A stretch of DNA of 64,000 bases, from NCBI GenBank assembly GCA_015501075.1, contig JADNYJ010000024.1, forward strand, positions 277,380 to 341,379. The letters are read 5' to 3'. Shown here piece by piece: positions 34,230 to 45,806 of the stretch. Position 1 is the stretch's first letter; each line of letters starts with the position of its first letter. Under the pieces are notes generated by a model. That model saw nothing but the letters and a program-made list of their open reading frames with translations. It was not told the origin of the DNA and searched no databases. This DNA is from Gymnopilus junonius (Eukaryota > Basidiomycota > Agaricomycetes > Agaricales > Galerinaceae). A program made the position numbers and the translations under genes.

Positions 34230-35820
34230 AATCTGTTGATCAGATCAAATTTACTAAGGCTGCAAAAAAATGTGCACTTGCTGACATTATTGCAGTGGGT
34301 AAAAAGCGTGTTGAAGAAGGACTGTTGAAGTTCGAGGATGTTAAACCTTTTGACATTGTGTCCGCAGTTTGTGAAGCCATTGAGAAACTTTCTGCTGTTG
34401 AGAAATTGCAGAAGCTGAGTAGTAAGGTTAAAAAGGACTTCAGGGAAATTTTCGAGCCAATTCCACATATTGATCAACTACTGATGGACTACTTAGCTCA
34501 CATTAAACTTGGAGGTTGAGGGCCATTGCCTTGCATGGCAAAACAAGGACCAGGTATGCAGTCTTAGTGATGGCTGCTTCACACCTTAATTAATCAGTTT
34601 AAAACCAGTTTAAGACTGGTTTTTCAGTGAAAAAGGCTTTAAAATATATAAATCTAAGTTGGTAGTAAATTTTAGATTGACTGTACAGTTAAAAAAAGTC
34701 AAAGATCAGCTAGAACAAACCACAATTGGCTGAGATATGAACTTTTAATGAAATTTATTGTGTCTTGGTCAATTTTGGAAATAGCCATTTAATTCACCTT
34801 TTTTGCCTTTTTGCTTGCCCTCCCCTCCAAATCTTTGGTTCATCCCCTTCTGAGTGTTCGGATGTTATCTAATAATTATTATAAATCCAATGGTACCAAA
34901 TTTTCAAGGTATAGTGGGGTGGAAGACACAATACTAGCCAAATAGCCTATAAATATTCAATTTTGACCATATATGCAGCAGATGCTGTGCTTCGCTCACA
35001 CATTCTGACATGGCTTATACTCTAGAAAAATAATAGACATCTATAGCTTCCTGGGGGTATTTTATTTGTCCAGAAGTACCCAGTGGAACATGGTAAACCA
35101 TGGCCTAGAATATATGAAAACATATTCTGCCTGTGGGAGGATGTTAATAGATTTGTAAATAGTGGTCCTCCTGGTTGCAAATCTTCAAAACAAATTATGT
35201 ATGCTTGTTCTACTCATTAATACAAATCTCTAGGTGTATAATTTATGGCAGATAGATGAGATTAACATAGTGTAATACAGCTGAAATTATAATCCAGCAG
35301 AAAAAATGAAACCTTCGGAAATGTCTGGTACTTCACTCACTAAAACCATAAATCTTCTTTGGCTATTGTATTTTACATATTTATACCTTTTTTTTGAGCC
35401 CTTGCATGTCTTCTGGCATGGGGTATAAGGCACTGAAACAAATATAATTGTCAAAAAAGCGAAAATAGTGGTCAAATCTTTGAAATTTCCCTGCACTCAA
35501 ACCACATGGATTTGAGACGCGCTCAGCTGGGAATTAGACAGTACTATTTGATACCTTTCCAATGAGTATAAGATTACAAAATTCTGATAAGTTTAAGGTG
35601 CAAAATGCGTCACTCTATGCCTTTTTTCCTGCTAGAGTGTTGATAAATATGAGGATCCTACAAATTAAATAATTTCTAATCTTGATTTGGTCCTCATTCC
35701 TCAAGTCAATTTACTTGATCTTAAGTGCATTTTGAAGTGTAAATTGAGGGCTACAAAAGACCAGTCCAGGTCCTTGTAATATAGTTTTTAATGTAAAGTA
35801 CTATGTTTTGTAGTATAATA

Positions 35821-35909
35821 ATTCTTGAATACATTAAGATTTAGAAGTCAATTATAAAATACTGTATCTACTATTGAGGAACCTGAGCCAGGAGAAGCTC
35901 AGAGCACCA
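35821..35909 (+). repeat. 89-bp direct repeat, copy 1
   Basis: Begins ATTCTTGAATACATTAAGAT and ends CTCAGAGCACCA, about 85% identical to 36818-36906. The similarity stops sharply at both ends. Confidence 0.7.
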
Positions 35910-35997
35910 CAGAGCAGCTGAGTTTGCTGCCTGCTTCCCAAGATTGACATCATGTCACCTGATTATGATAACTACCTCTGCTCAATGTTGGCTCAAT

Positions 35998-36616
35998 TAG
36001 TGTTTGGAAGTCTGGTTAATTAACCAGAAATTAACCAAGACTGAACTGGACTTTAACTGATGCTAACCACAAAATATACTAACCAATTGTAACTGTAACT
36101 GTGGTCCAGTTAGCAGTTAGTCTGGATTTTAGAATTTTTGTAACCGCTTAAAACCAGTCTTAACTGGTTAGGACCAGTTATAAAATTCTGAAATTTTGCA
36201 CAATTATACCCATATAGCTTCCGAACGATGCAAAAAATGTAAAATTCAGTTGGGAATTAAGAAAGTTATAGCAATACTTGTGAAAACATTGAATCTGCTC
36301 TAATTTTATCATTTCTCAACCATTTGTGATGTTCTTGGGCTTGTTTTGACTGTAAAAATTGTGATTTATTTAGTTTACACTATGAGACAATTATTTATGC
36401 TAAAAAAACTGGTTATAACCAGTTGATAACTGGTTATAACTGAACCAGTTAAAACTGGTTATATAACTGCAAATAACTGCACAAGACTGATCAAGACTGG
36501 TTAGTTGCAGTCCGGTCCAGTTATTTAGACATTTCTAATTTTACCTAACCAGTCTTGGTCTTGGTTAGGGTCCTCAGGCACCCAAAAACCAGACTGGACT
36601 GGACTTTCAAACACTA
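35998..36616. mobile_element. hAT-like MITE
   Basis: The left end TAGTGTTTGGAAGTCTGG is mirrored by the right end (TAGTGTTTGAAAGTCCAG on the opposite strand). The element is flanked by TGGCTCAAT at 35989-35997 and 36617-36625, consistent with the 8-bp class within one base. The inside is filled with alternating AACCAGTT and AACTGGTT motifs, non-coding and strongly self-complementary. Confidence 0.75.
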
Positions 36617-36817
36617 TGGCTCAATGCTCATCATTCTTCCTCCTCTCTGTTTGGTGCATTGCCTCTTCCTCAAGTGAAGATGCAAGCTGGTATTTGAAGG
36701 ATTGGGTGTTCCTTCTCTCATATCTCCCAGTACAAAGCTTAGTAGCATACATTTACCATGTAAATACTATTAACTAAAATGTGATCTATAGCATAATAAA
36801 TATTGCTTTCCTTATTG

Positions 36818-36906
36818 ATTCTTGAATACATTAAGATCTAGAACTAAATTATAAAGGACTGTATCTACTGTTGAAGAAACCCAACCAGGAGAAGCTCAGA
36901 GCACCA
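36818..36906 (+). repeat. 89-bp direct repeat, copy 2
   Basis: Second copy of 35821-35909. Confidence 0.7.
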
Positions 36907-39900
36907 GATACTCCAGGACCACCCTGGGACTTAAAGTTGTTTTCTTGATGTAGGCACAAAGTCTGCAATGAAAGAAAAGTGCTAAACCATGGTCCCTACT
37001 AATATATACTTCAGCTAAAATCAAAGCCTGCAATGGGGGCCATGCTATCTCACAACACCTCTCCATAAAGCTGTTGAACTTCATTCAATGATCATGACTG
37101 TAGGGCAGCTATAGATAAGACAAAACACAAATATGTACAAATTTTCGTGCAGTTTTGATGCCATTTTTTTTTTTGGGGGGGGGGGCCAGTATTAAGAATG
37201 AGACCCTAATCAGGTCCTCGTAACTAAAGAATGCCAAGACTCACATTACCAATAGGACATATGCCTGTCCTAGGAAGTACAGGGAGGATTTTCAAACTTT
37301 GATTGGTCAGCATTTAGATGAGGGACAGATCCATTTGTCTTCATCTGCTCATGCTTCTCCATGCTTCATCATTCTGAAGGCTGACCCAAAGGTACTCCCT
37401 CATTGGGTGAATGACTACTGTCAACTGAATGCCAACACAGTCATTGACAATCACCCTCTACCACGGGTGGACAATGTGTTGAATGACTGCACAAAGGGTA
37501 AGATTTGGTCTACTATTGATATGACTAATTCCTTCTTCCAGACCCGCATGCACCCTGATGACATCCACCTCACTGTGGTGAACACCCCTTTTGGGCTGTA
37601 CGAGTGGCTGGTGATGCCCATGGGTCTGTGCAATGCTCCTGCAATTCACCAATGATGTGTTACAGCTGCCCTGCACCACCTGATTAGGAAGACATGCCAC
37701 ATTTACCTCGATGACATTGTGATTTGGTCAGATGACCCTGTCCAGCATGAAAAGGACATCTGCATGGTTATGAGTGTGCTCCAAAAAGTGTGACTTTATA
37801 TAAATGAGAAGAAGATGAAGTTGTTTCAAACCAAAATCAGCTTCTTGGGGCACAAAATCTCTGCAAACGGGATTGAAGTAGACAATGAGAAAGTTAAGAC
37901 AATCTTAGCATGGCCATGACCTGAGAGTTCAACTCAGGTGCACTCTTTTATTGGCCTGGTTCACTACCTATCTGCCTTTCTGCCTAAGCTGGCGGTACAC
38001 ACTGGTGCCCTTTCCAACTTGATCACAAAAGAGGCTGACTGTGATTTTCCCCTTTGGAGCAAGGTGCATCAGAATGCCTTTGACAGTATTAAAGCCCTGG
38101 TGGTTGGGAGAGATTGCCTGACTACAATTGACTTGTCCTTACTGCCCAAATACAAGATCTACGTCACAACGGATGCCAGCAACAAGGGCAGTGGGGCCAT
38201 ACTTTCATTTGGCAAGACTTGGGAGTCTGCGAGGCCTGTTGCTTTCGAGTCAAAGACATTCAAAGGTGCAGAATTGAACTACCCTGTGCATGAAAAAGAA
38301 ATGCTGGCTATCATCAGAGCACTTGCAAAGTGGCATGTTGATTTGCTAGGAGTACCATTTGTGGTGTATACTGATCATAAGACATTGGAAAACTTTGACA
38401 TGCAGTGAGACCTGCCCTGCAGGCAAGCGCGCTGGATGGAATTCATGTCTGAATATAATGCCAAGATTGTCTATGTAAAAGGAGAAGATAATATGGTTGC
38501 TGATGCACTTTCATGGCTTCCTTCTGACAAGGGTTCCTCAAGTTCAGAGGCCAAATTATCCACTAAGCATGCTTATGACTTCTGTCCTTCTGTCAATGTT
38601 GACGATGCTGTTTGTTTCATTATTTCGGCTGGCGATTCTCCTACATGGGAGGTTGCAGTTTCCCTATCAGAATTGCTTTTGGAAGAAGAGTTGCATAATG
38701 AGGCAGTGTGTGCCACCTTCTCCATTGCTGCTGATAAAACACTTTTAGATCAAATAAAGACTGGTTACATGGATGATAAATGGGTCCTGGACACCTTGCC
38801 GAAGGCCAAAAGTGGGATGCCTGGCATGAGGTGCGTAAATGGCCTATGGTATATTGGTGACAGGCTGGTCATTCCCTGCACTGGGGATGTTCGTGAAACA
38901 TTATTCAGACTCATGCATGATGTCCTTGGACATTTTGGATTCAACAAGACATACACATCACTGCACACATCTTACTACTGGCTGAACATGAGAAAGGACC
39001 TTGAGACAGCATACATGCCTGGGTGCACAGATTGTCAATGGAACAAATTGTCTACATCAAAACCGACTGGGCCTTTACATCCTCTGCCTATCCCTGACCA
39101 GCAGGGTGACTTACTTGCTATAGACTTCATTGGACCTTTACCTTTTGATGAAGGTTTTGACGAGATTGTGACCTTCACTGACCATTTAGGTGCTGACATC
39201 TGTGTCCTCCCTTGTAATTCAAACATAACTGCCGATGACCTTGTGCTCATGTTCTTTAACAACTGGTATTGTGAAAATGGATTGCCTTTGGAGATAATAT
39301 CGGACTGTGATAAGCTTTTCATTTCCCATTTTTGGAAGGCTTTACATGAACTGATGGGTACAAAAATTAAGATGTCAACTAGTTATCACCCCAAGACTGA
39401 CAGCACAAGCGAACGGACAAACAAGACTGTAAACCAGATGCTATGATACCATGTTGAATGCAACCAGAAGGGTTGGGTAAAGGCTTTGCCTTTAGTTCAT
39501 TTCAACATCATGAACACTGTCAACAAGTCTATGGGTTTTTCACCATTCCAACTGTGCATGGGCCATAGTGCATAAGTAATACCACCATTGCTACCTAGGG
39601 AGCCTGTTGATGGGCCACCAGAGTCAACACGGGCTTGGAATTTGATCAAAAACTTGGAGGTGATTACCTTAGAGGCACAGGATAACCTGCTGCGGGCTAA
39701 GATTTCTCAGTCAGCTCAAGCTAATAAATCCCATTTGCTGAATTTCCCCTTTGCCATAGGTAATTGAGTATGCCTCTCCACCATAAATCATTGTAATGAC
39801 TACAAGAGCTCTGGCAAAAAGTGCATTGCCAAGTTCATGCCCAGATTTGATGGGCCTTACACTATTATCAATGTGGACAAAGATCATTCAACAGTTACTC

Positions 39901-40350
39901 TGGATCTCCCAAATTCCCCCAATATTTTCCCCACCTTTCACACTTCCATTGTCACACCATACATTGAGAACAACGCATCCTTATTCCCCAATCGCGAGTT
40001 TGACAAGACCCCACCAATCATTACTGAAGATGGCTCGACAGAATACTTCATTCACAACATCATTGATGAGCATCATTGTGGAAGGGGTTTCCACTATCTG
40101 GTGCATTGGACTGGTTATGGGCCTGAAGAGGACTGCTGGTTGCCCAGTTCGGAACTCAAGGATACAGAAGCCTTGGACATCTGGTTGGCCAAGAAGAAAA
40201 TGGCATAGGAAATTTTTTAAGTAGCCTTCCCCTTCTTCCATGGCCAGCTGGTAGCTTTTCCCACTGGGTTTTTAATGCACCTGTGCTTTGCATTGTATGT
40301 ATTTTCTGCCTTTTCTCTGCTTTTTTTCTTTTGGGGTATTTTCGTGCTTG

Positions 40351-40364
40351 TGGGGAGGAGGGGG
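40351..40364 (+). other. Polypurine tract of the gypsy element
   Basis: TGGGGAGGAGGGGG lies directly before the TG of the 3' LTR, the expected place for plus-strand priming. Confidence 0.75.
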
Positions 40365-40590
40365 TGTAATCATGGTCACTTGATTACATGTTGTGGACAT
40401 CATGATCTATTTACTAACACACTCATGCTTCACTATACTTATAAGGATCCTCAAGGATTCTTGCCTTTCTCTTGGATCCCTCATTACCTATCCCTGTCCC
40501 TCACATTATTTCTCTCTTAAAATCATAAACTGGTCATATTCTTTCCCAAGTGAACTTAGTGTTGTCCAATGTTGGTACATTGGGCTTCCA
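40365..40590 (+). repeat. 3' LTR of the gypsy element
   Basis: 226 bp, TGTAATCATGG...GGGCTTCCA, followed by the target duplication GAAAC. Confidence 0.9.
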
Positions 40591-40595
40591 GAAAC

Positions 40596-41301
40596 CAGCA
40601 TTCGGCCTTGCCTAATTTGGTATGGCCGACCAGTGTTTCTCAAGCAAACAGTGAAAAAAAAGTCATTGACATGTTTCCTAGGTACTCATCAGCAAACTGT
40701 GATGTGGGTCAGGAGCACTAAGAACTGCTACATAGCATTATAGCATTGTAGCAAAGGGTACTCTTTATTTAGCAGCCTGCCAATGCTACATAGTCTGTTC
40801 CTGATGCTACAGAGTGCTACTGAGTGCTACTGAGCATCCTGAAAGTGCTATGTAGTGCTCATGTAGCATCCATTTCACAGGTCTGACAGATTGTACCTGA
40901 TTCTTGGCTCACTGGTTGGGGTGCATTATCATTGGTTCCCTTGATAAAATTGTATGAAAATGGAAATGAATTTATTTTGTCTGTCTAATATACATGCATG
41001 GTATCTACTCAGGAGGTTCTAAGCTAAGGGTATGCATTGCCTTGTCTGAGTACAGTGGTCTGCAGAGCAGGGAGCCTAAAGAAAGAAAGTTAGTCAAGAA
41101 GACATGTAATACAATACAACAGTATGCACCATGGTCTTCGCCATCACCAAATGCATCTCCCACCTTGGCCACTCTACTGTGTGTCCTGGGAGCTGGCTAG
41201 AAGGACACTGGGCTGACAGGTCTTCACATCTGTGCCTTGTCAGCTGCTGGTAGGGATAAGCACAGGTAACCCATAGGTGGCTTATGCTTAGAAAGGACCT
41301 C
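40596..41301. other. Repeat-rich flank with dense TGCTA motifs
   Basis: Between 40,715 and 40,870 the motif TGCTAC/GTAGCA occurs about every 12-20 bases on both strands. A similar cluster is at 42,925-43,000. Such subterminal clusters are common in hAT elements and may mark the ends of the hAT debris between them. No exact terminal repeats were found. Confidence 0.4.
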
Positions 41302-41965
41302 TCATGCTCCATCCACACTGCCCGCATCCATGGCCACTTTAATTGTATCTTCACCCCAACAGGTTTTGGCATGCTTATGCATGTTGCCTGTTGATCCAGC
41401 ATCTTTCTTATCAAGGTAGCACTTGACTGAGCCATTGCAGGATTTGGCAAAGCAAAAGAATTTGTGATACAGGCACTGGGTTTTTTCATCAAGAGCAAAC
41501 TTGGGAATGGGATGGAAAAATGCATAGATGGGTGAAGTCCAGCCCACCATCAGGCATTCTACAAAAAGGTAAGTACTCAGTTCATTCATAGCACAAACAT
41601 CTCACCGATCATAGCCTCAGGTGTTTCTTCTTCCTCGCCATCATTACTGCTGCCATTGTCATCATCTTCTTCAATTTCTATGACAGATGGCTAATGAGCA
41701 GGATTGCTAGGCAACTGCTTTTGCTGTGTAGGTGCCAAGACAGATGTAATGGAAGCCTGAATCTACAGTAAGTCAAGTGTTTTCATAATTGATTTATGAC
41801 TAACCTTGCTCACAGTGTCTTGATCCTCACCATCTATCATTTTTGAAGTTGAAGATCCTTGCTTTGCTGATGTCGCCTTTGTGTTAGAAGATTTTTTAGT
41901 AGTCAAGGGTTTACCAGTTGTCCTGAGGAAAGCCAAGAGGCCCTTCTTCCTCACAGGCTTAGTCT
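41302..41965 (-). pseudogene. hAT transposase N-terminal fragment with BED-like zinc finger
   Basis: Exons join from a Lys/Ser-rich leader (about 41763-41965) through an acidic segment (VIEIEEDDDNGSSNDGEEEE) and an intron (GTGAGA...TTGTAG). The final exon reads SPIYAFFHPIPKF, then FCFAKSCNGSVKCYLDKK and GSTGNMHKHAKTC. The Cys/Cys/His/Cys array with STGN-x-x-KH fits the BED-type DNA-binding domain of fungal hAT transposases. A TGA at 41302-41304 where Arg is expected ends the frame. The catalytic domain is not recognisable downstream. Confidence 0.55.
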
Positions 41966-43918
41966 GTTAAAAGTATGTTAATCTGTGTCATAATTGATAG
42001 ATTGATAGATATCTACTCATGGAATTTGTAGAAGATTTGTCATCACTGTCCATGATGACCTTTTTGCGCTTCTTCAGAGCAAGGTGTTGATTGCCTGAAT
42101 AGCTGACTTCTTGATAGATGGAATCCTTCCAGACTGCATGGCATTGCCCTCAGTTATGTTGGACTCTTTCACCATGCTGTGCTGCTGTGGTTCTAGAATA
42201 GACTTAGATAATGGATTAGTAGGGTTTTTTGGTGGCTTGGGTCCTATGTAGTTTTAGTTTATGTAAGATATTGTGCCTAAATATAGTATGGGTATCCCTG
42301 GGTCATGGGTATGCTGGGCGCTACCTGCACCCATACCCACTAGTACCCATACTCACTACCCATGTGGGTTTGGCCAACCCATGCATTTCTCTAGCTGCTG
42401 GGTTCTATTAGCTGCTGAATAATGGGGGGAGGGCTTTGGGAACATACCTGATACCACTCATGGCCTTCTAGTCAGATGCTGCAAGGGATCGGGTCTACAG
42501 AGCCAGGGGCGATTTGGGGAAGAAAGAAGTCAATTTGATGAAGTTGGATCAATGACTTCATATTATGTACTTTGGCAATGTGGGGCTTTGATCATTCACG
42601 TGCATCATCTGACTTTGACACATTGCACAATGTACATAACTTCATTGAAAATCAGCTGGAAATTTGTGGGAATAGCATCCTCAAAGACACTGGACCTGAG
42701 GATGTTCTTCCCACAAACCTGCATTGGGCATAGGAAATGACACCACTCCTAGCTGCTTGTTCTCATTCCACATTTTCAGACCTGTTTCGGGCATCTAAAA
42801 ATACAGTCGAGCACATTGTATGAGAATCTCTTCCAAGGTACCTAAGAAATGTCAAACTTAGAGGGAAAGTTGTTGATTGCTGCTGCAGAGATACCAGGTA
42901 ACACTATAAATAGTCTACTGTGTGTTACATAGTGCTCCAGAATGCTAGCATGCTAGCCAATGCTAGTGCCACCCATGCAGATGCTATGACATGCTATGAG
43001 CCAAAAATCAGATATTGCTGATGCTGTTTCCTCAAGAAACACTACTCAGTGCCAGCAGTGTGTATCAATTTGAATTATTCATCACTGGAAATGACCCATG
43101 ACCTCTGCAACGAAATTTTGAATTCGTCAGAGGCTGTTGGGACCTGTGACATTGACAAATTTCAGCCAACTTGTCACTTTGGGGTTCAACTTCTCCGTGG
43201 ATATGAGGCTGCAGTGCAGTGCTGGTGTGTGCCATCATTTCAGGTGCCTAATTGACTGCAGTATCCATAACTATGAAGCAATCGGAGGTGGTTGCCCATG
43301 CCTATCAGTGTTTGGAAAGACACATACGAGGCCCAATATAGAATTTAGCGGTGATGGTAAAGCATGTGCCTTAGTATAATAGTAACCAATAGAGTACCCT
43401 TGATGGAAATATGAATTCAAAGCAAAAAATCTCACTTGGGTGGTTGTTTAAATCCCAGAGAAGTTTGGTAGCAGTCTACACTTTGTTCTGGCCGTGGGAA
43501 GTGCAGCAAACAGGCCAATCGCCTTTATGCTCAGTTTTGGTGACACAACAATGATGCCCCTCTGACACTGAGGATTTCTAAAAATTTCGAGTGCTCATGT
43601 ATCTAAACTACTGAATTCTGAGATTTTAAACTTTTTGACGCTTTTTGGAACTACTTTGTCACGACTGGCAAAGCCAAATGTGATCCGTGACCACTACCAA
43701 TTTCGCCGTCGTCAGAAGGGTCCGTGACCCGTGACTGACGAATAATTCAAATTGATACAGTAAAAGACACCGCAAGGCTTTATAGATTGCTGCGGGCTTG
43801 GGCCCGTATTTGGTTCAATAAATTCTCGGAATAGCGTACGTACATTTTGGACTAGTAATTTTCCCTTCTTTATCTGTTCACCTCCAATCATGAGGCGAAA
43901 TTTTGCACGCAGAAATAT
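41966..43918. other. Transposon debris between hAT fragment and cellulase
   Basis: No supportable gene. It holds the fold-back of ATGGGTA/TACCCAT motifs at 42283-42385, the second TGCTA cluster, and from about 43,640 ordinary intergenic sequence including the 3' flank of the cellulase. Confidence 0.4.
42283..42385. repeat. Fold-back cluster of ATGGGTA / TACCCAT motifs
   Basis: Three ATGGGTA-like units on the left face at least four TACCCAT units on the right around a centre near 42,325, forming an imperfect hairpin of about 100 bp. Confidence 0.5.
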
Positions 43919-45806
43919 TTAAAGGAAAGGAACAAGGGCCTGAGGAAGGATGGAGGGAATAGCAGCACCATCGGGGGGCTCGATGGATTGGTAGTACTAT
44001 ATTCATCGGCGCCATTAGCCAACTAAAAAAAATAAACAACGACGAAAAAGAAACTCACAGTTCCCCACCAAGGACCAGCAGCCCACCAGAGAGCGCCAAG
44101 CCACACATCAGTTTCTTGCATAGAGCACAAAGCGCTCTGGACAGCAGAGATACACGTAGGATTCGACCCAGCCCCAATTTCGCCCAGTAATGCCTTGATA
44201 CCGTTTTGCTGGAGCCACTGGGTCGCAACTTGCAGACGGTCGGCACCGATGGTGGCGTTGACGCACTGGTCAGAGGTACCGGAACCGTCAGAGTCGAGGT
44301 ACTGGTGCATTTCGATGGCGACGTTGTTGTTGGGATCTTTGATCGCACCAAAGACGCCTGCATTTCCTGAAGATTCCCAAGTCCATGCACCAGTCCAAGC
44401 TTTGCGCGGGGAGGGGCGTCAGAGAAACCGAAAGCAAGTGAAGCTGGAACAACTGACAAGTTCCTTCTACAAGAATAAGTTGGGAAGTGGCACCGGAGGC
44501 ACGGATACCGTTGATAGCAGCTTGGCTCTGAAATATTAAAACTTGAATATACGACCTGAATGATAAGCTATGATGCTCACCAAATCGAAGACAATGCTGG
44601 CGTCCATGCCATTAGGCTCGTTCATGATGTCTATGAATTCGATGTTAAAAACAAATCTCTCCTGAAGTAGAGACGGAATAGCATACCGAAAATGACGTTG
44701 TCATTGGATTTCTATAAAGACCGGAATGTGTTTAGAATCGGGCAAAAGCTAAACTTTCATGTACTCACGAAGAGGGTTGCCAAGTTTTGCCACCCTAGTC
44801 TTATGTTAGTTCGCCATATGTATCCTAAGCCACAAGGAACTCACATGTCTGGAATCTAGAAGACAGGAAATCAGCTGTACATTTTCAAGACGATAGCCTA
44901 AAAAGCTTACGTTGTAGTGTCGGTGATCTGTGCGCCATTGTAGCTCATAAAGTTGTGGGCTGGAAGTTGGACGTCATTCATATTCACATCGTTGAAAAGA
45001 AAATGCACCTACGATCAAGGAGAACGAAGGCACCCTTTCCAGTGATATAAGAAATGATCTGTGTTGCCGATTTGTCAGTTTCTCAATTTCTATTCCAAAA
45101 CAGCGCCCATACGGTTTGCAAGCCACTTAGGTAAGTTTGGTTGAAAGGTCCAGTAAGGCCAGTCGAAGGAGGGCTCAGGCGTTCCATCAAGAAGGGAAGA
45201 CGGAAGGTGTTGAATCCCTGTCCAACAAAGTAATCTATGGAACTTGGGCTTGGGAAGGTATAGTCCTTTCCGAGTTCTCCCTAGAATACCAAAATGAACA
45301 TGGGCAAAGAGGAACTGAACAAACTTGAACTTGCTGGGATGACAGTGTTGCCAAACTCAGCACCTGACTCGTTGACACCGAAGAATTTGAATTTAGTGGT
45401 TCCTCCAGGGCAGACGGAATTGGTCGGCGAGGGGGAGGTCGTGGTGGGGGTACCCGTACTACCTCCACCAGGAGCAGACGATGGAGTGCTGGTCGGAGTG
45501 GAAGTAGTGGCGGTTCCTGGTAGGCATTGCGAATAGTCTAGGGTAGAAATATGAACTTTTTGTTAACACAAGATTTTGTTCACTACTTACATGGGTTGGA
45601 AAAGACACAAGTCGATCCAGAATCGCAGGTAGTCGGACCAGAATAATATTGACCCTTGAGAAAAAAACTGTTAGCCAAGTTAAGACGCTGAGCTAAACCC
45701 CAACACGTACTCCGCATTGACCCCAGACGGCAACCTGAGATACCACGGGCGTGCTGAGCGCAGAGAGCACCGCCAGATAGGTGAGCTTAGAAGGAGAGGA
45801 CTTCAT
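43919..45806 (-). CDS. Secreted GH5_5 endoglucanase with N-terminal CBM1
   Basis: The start at 45806 gives a signal peptide (MKSSPSKLTYLAVLSALSTP, cleavage probably after VVSQ). A CBM1 follows (VWGQCGGQYYSGPTTC, then CVFSNPYYSQCLPG), with the four Cys and the Trp/Tyr cellulose-binding face. After a Thr/Ser/Pro linker, the GH5 domain shows FFGVNESGAEFG, FNTFRLPFLMERL, the acid/base Glu in DIMNEPNGMDAS and the nucleophile Glu in LLGEIGAGSN. It ends DGAAIPSILPQALVPFL and a stop at 43919. All exon joins hold the frame, including an 11-nt micro-exon at 44845-44855. Predicted role: endo-cleavage of beta-1,4-glucan in plant cell walls outside the cell. A large gene-free 5' flank follows. Confidence 0.9.

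Larger units (their letters stand above)
34510..37221. mobile_element. 2.7-kb non-coding insertion inside pol
   Basis: The pol frame stops matching after CATTAAACT (34509) and resumes at AACTAAAGAATGCC (37222), with AACT on both sides. Removing one copy plus the insert gives an unbroken IKLKNA junction, so the boundaries are good to a few bases. No coding sequence is visible inside. It contains a hAT-like MITE, an 89-bp direct repeat pair, and a T11/G13 homopolymer junction near 37,163-37,187. Its own ends show no clear inverted repeat, so the class is unknown. Confidence 0.65.
34226..40208 (+). pseudogene. pol region: RT, RNase H, integrase and chromodomain of the gypsy element
   Basis: A linker segment (34226-34509) runs to HIKL and resumes after the insertion as KNAKTHITNRTYACPRKYRE at about 37,226. 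RT shows FFQTRMHPDDIHL and the catalytic YLDDIVIW (near 37,705). RNase H follows (TTDASNKGSGAIL; YTDHKTLENF), then the zinc-binding HHCC-type region of integrase (HDVLGHFGFNKTY; CTDCQW). The integrase core is next (AIDFIGPLPF, ...TSYHPKTDSTSERTNK). The C-terminus is a chromodomain (FHYLVHWTGYGPEEDCWLPS). In-frame stops occur at 37653, 37791, 37917, 38406, 39444, 39573 and 39765. Confidence 0.88.
31917..40590 (+). mobile_element. Ty3/gypsy chromovirus-type LTR retrotransposon, decayed, with nested insertion
   Basis: Two LTRs (31917-32136 and 40365-40590) flank gag, protease, RT, RNase H, integrase and a C-terminal chromodomain, in the Ty3/gypsy order. Direct duplications of GAAAC (31912-31916 and 40591-40595) show a bona fide insertion. 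A G-rich polypurine tract abuts the 3' LTR. The element is 8,674 bp, of which about 2.7 kb is a later insertion in pol. Multiple stops make it inactive. Confidence 0.9.

Noticed and set aside
37155..37190. T11/G13 junction as a LINE-type poly-A tail
   Set aside because: No reverse transcriptase or endonuclease of LINE type nearby; a homopolymer artefact is equally likely.
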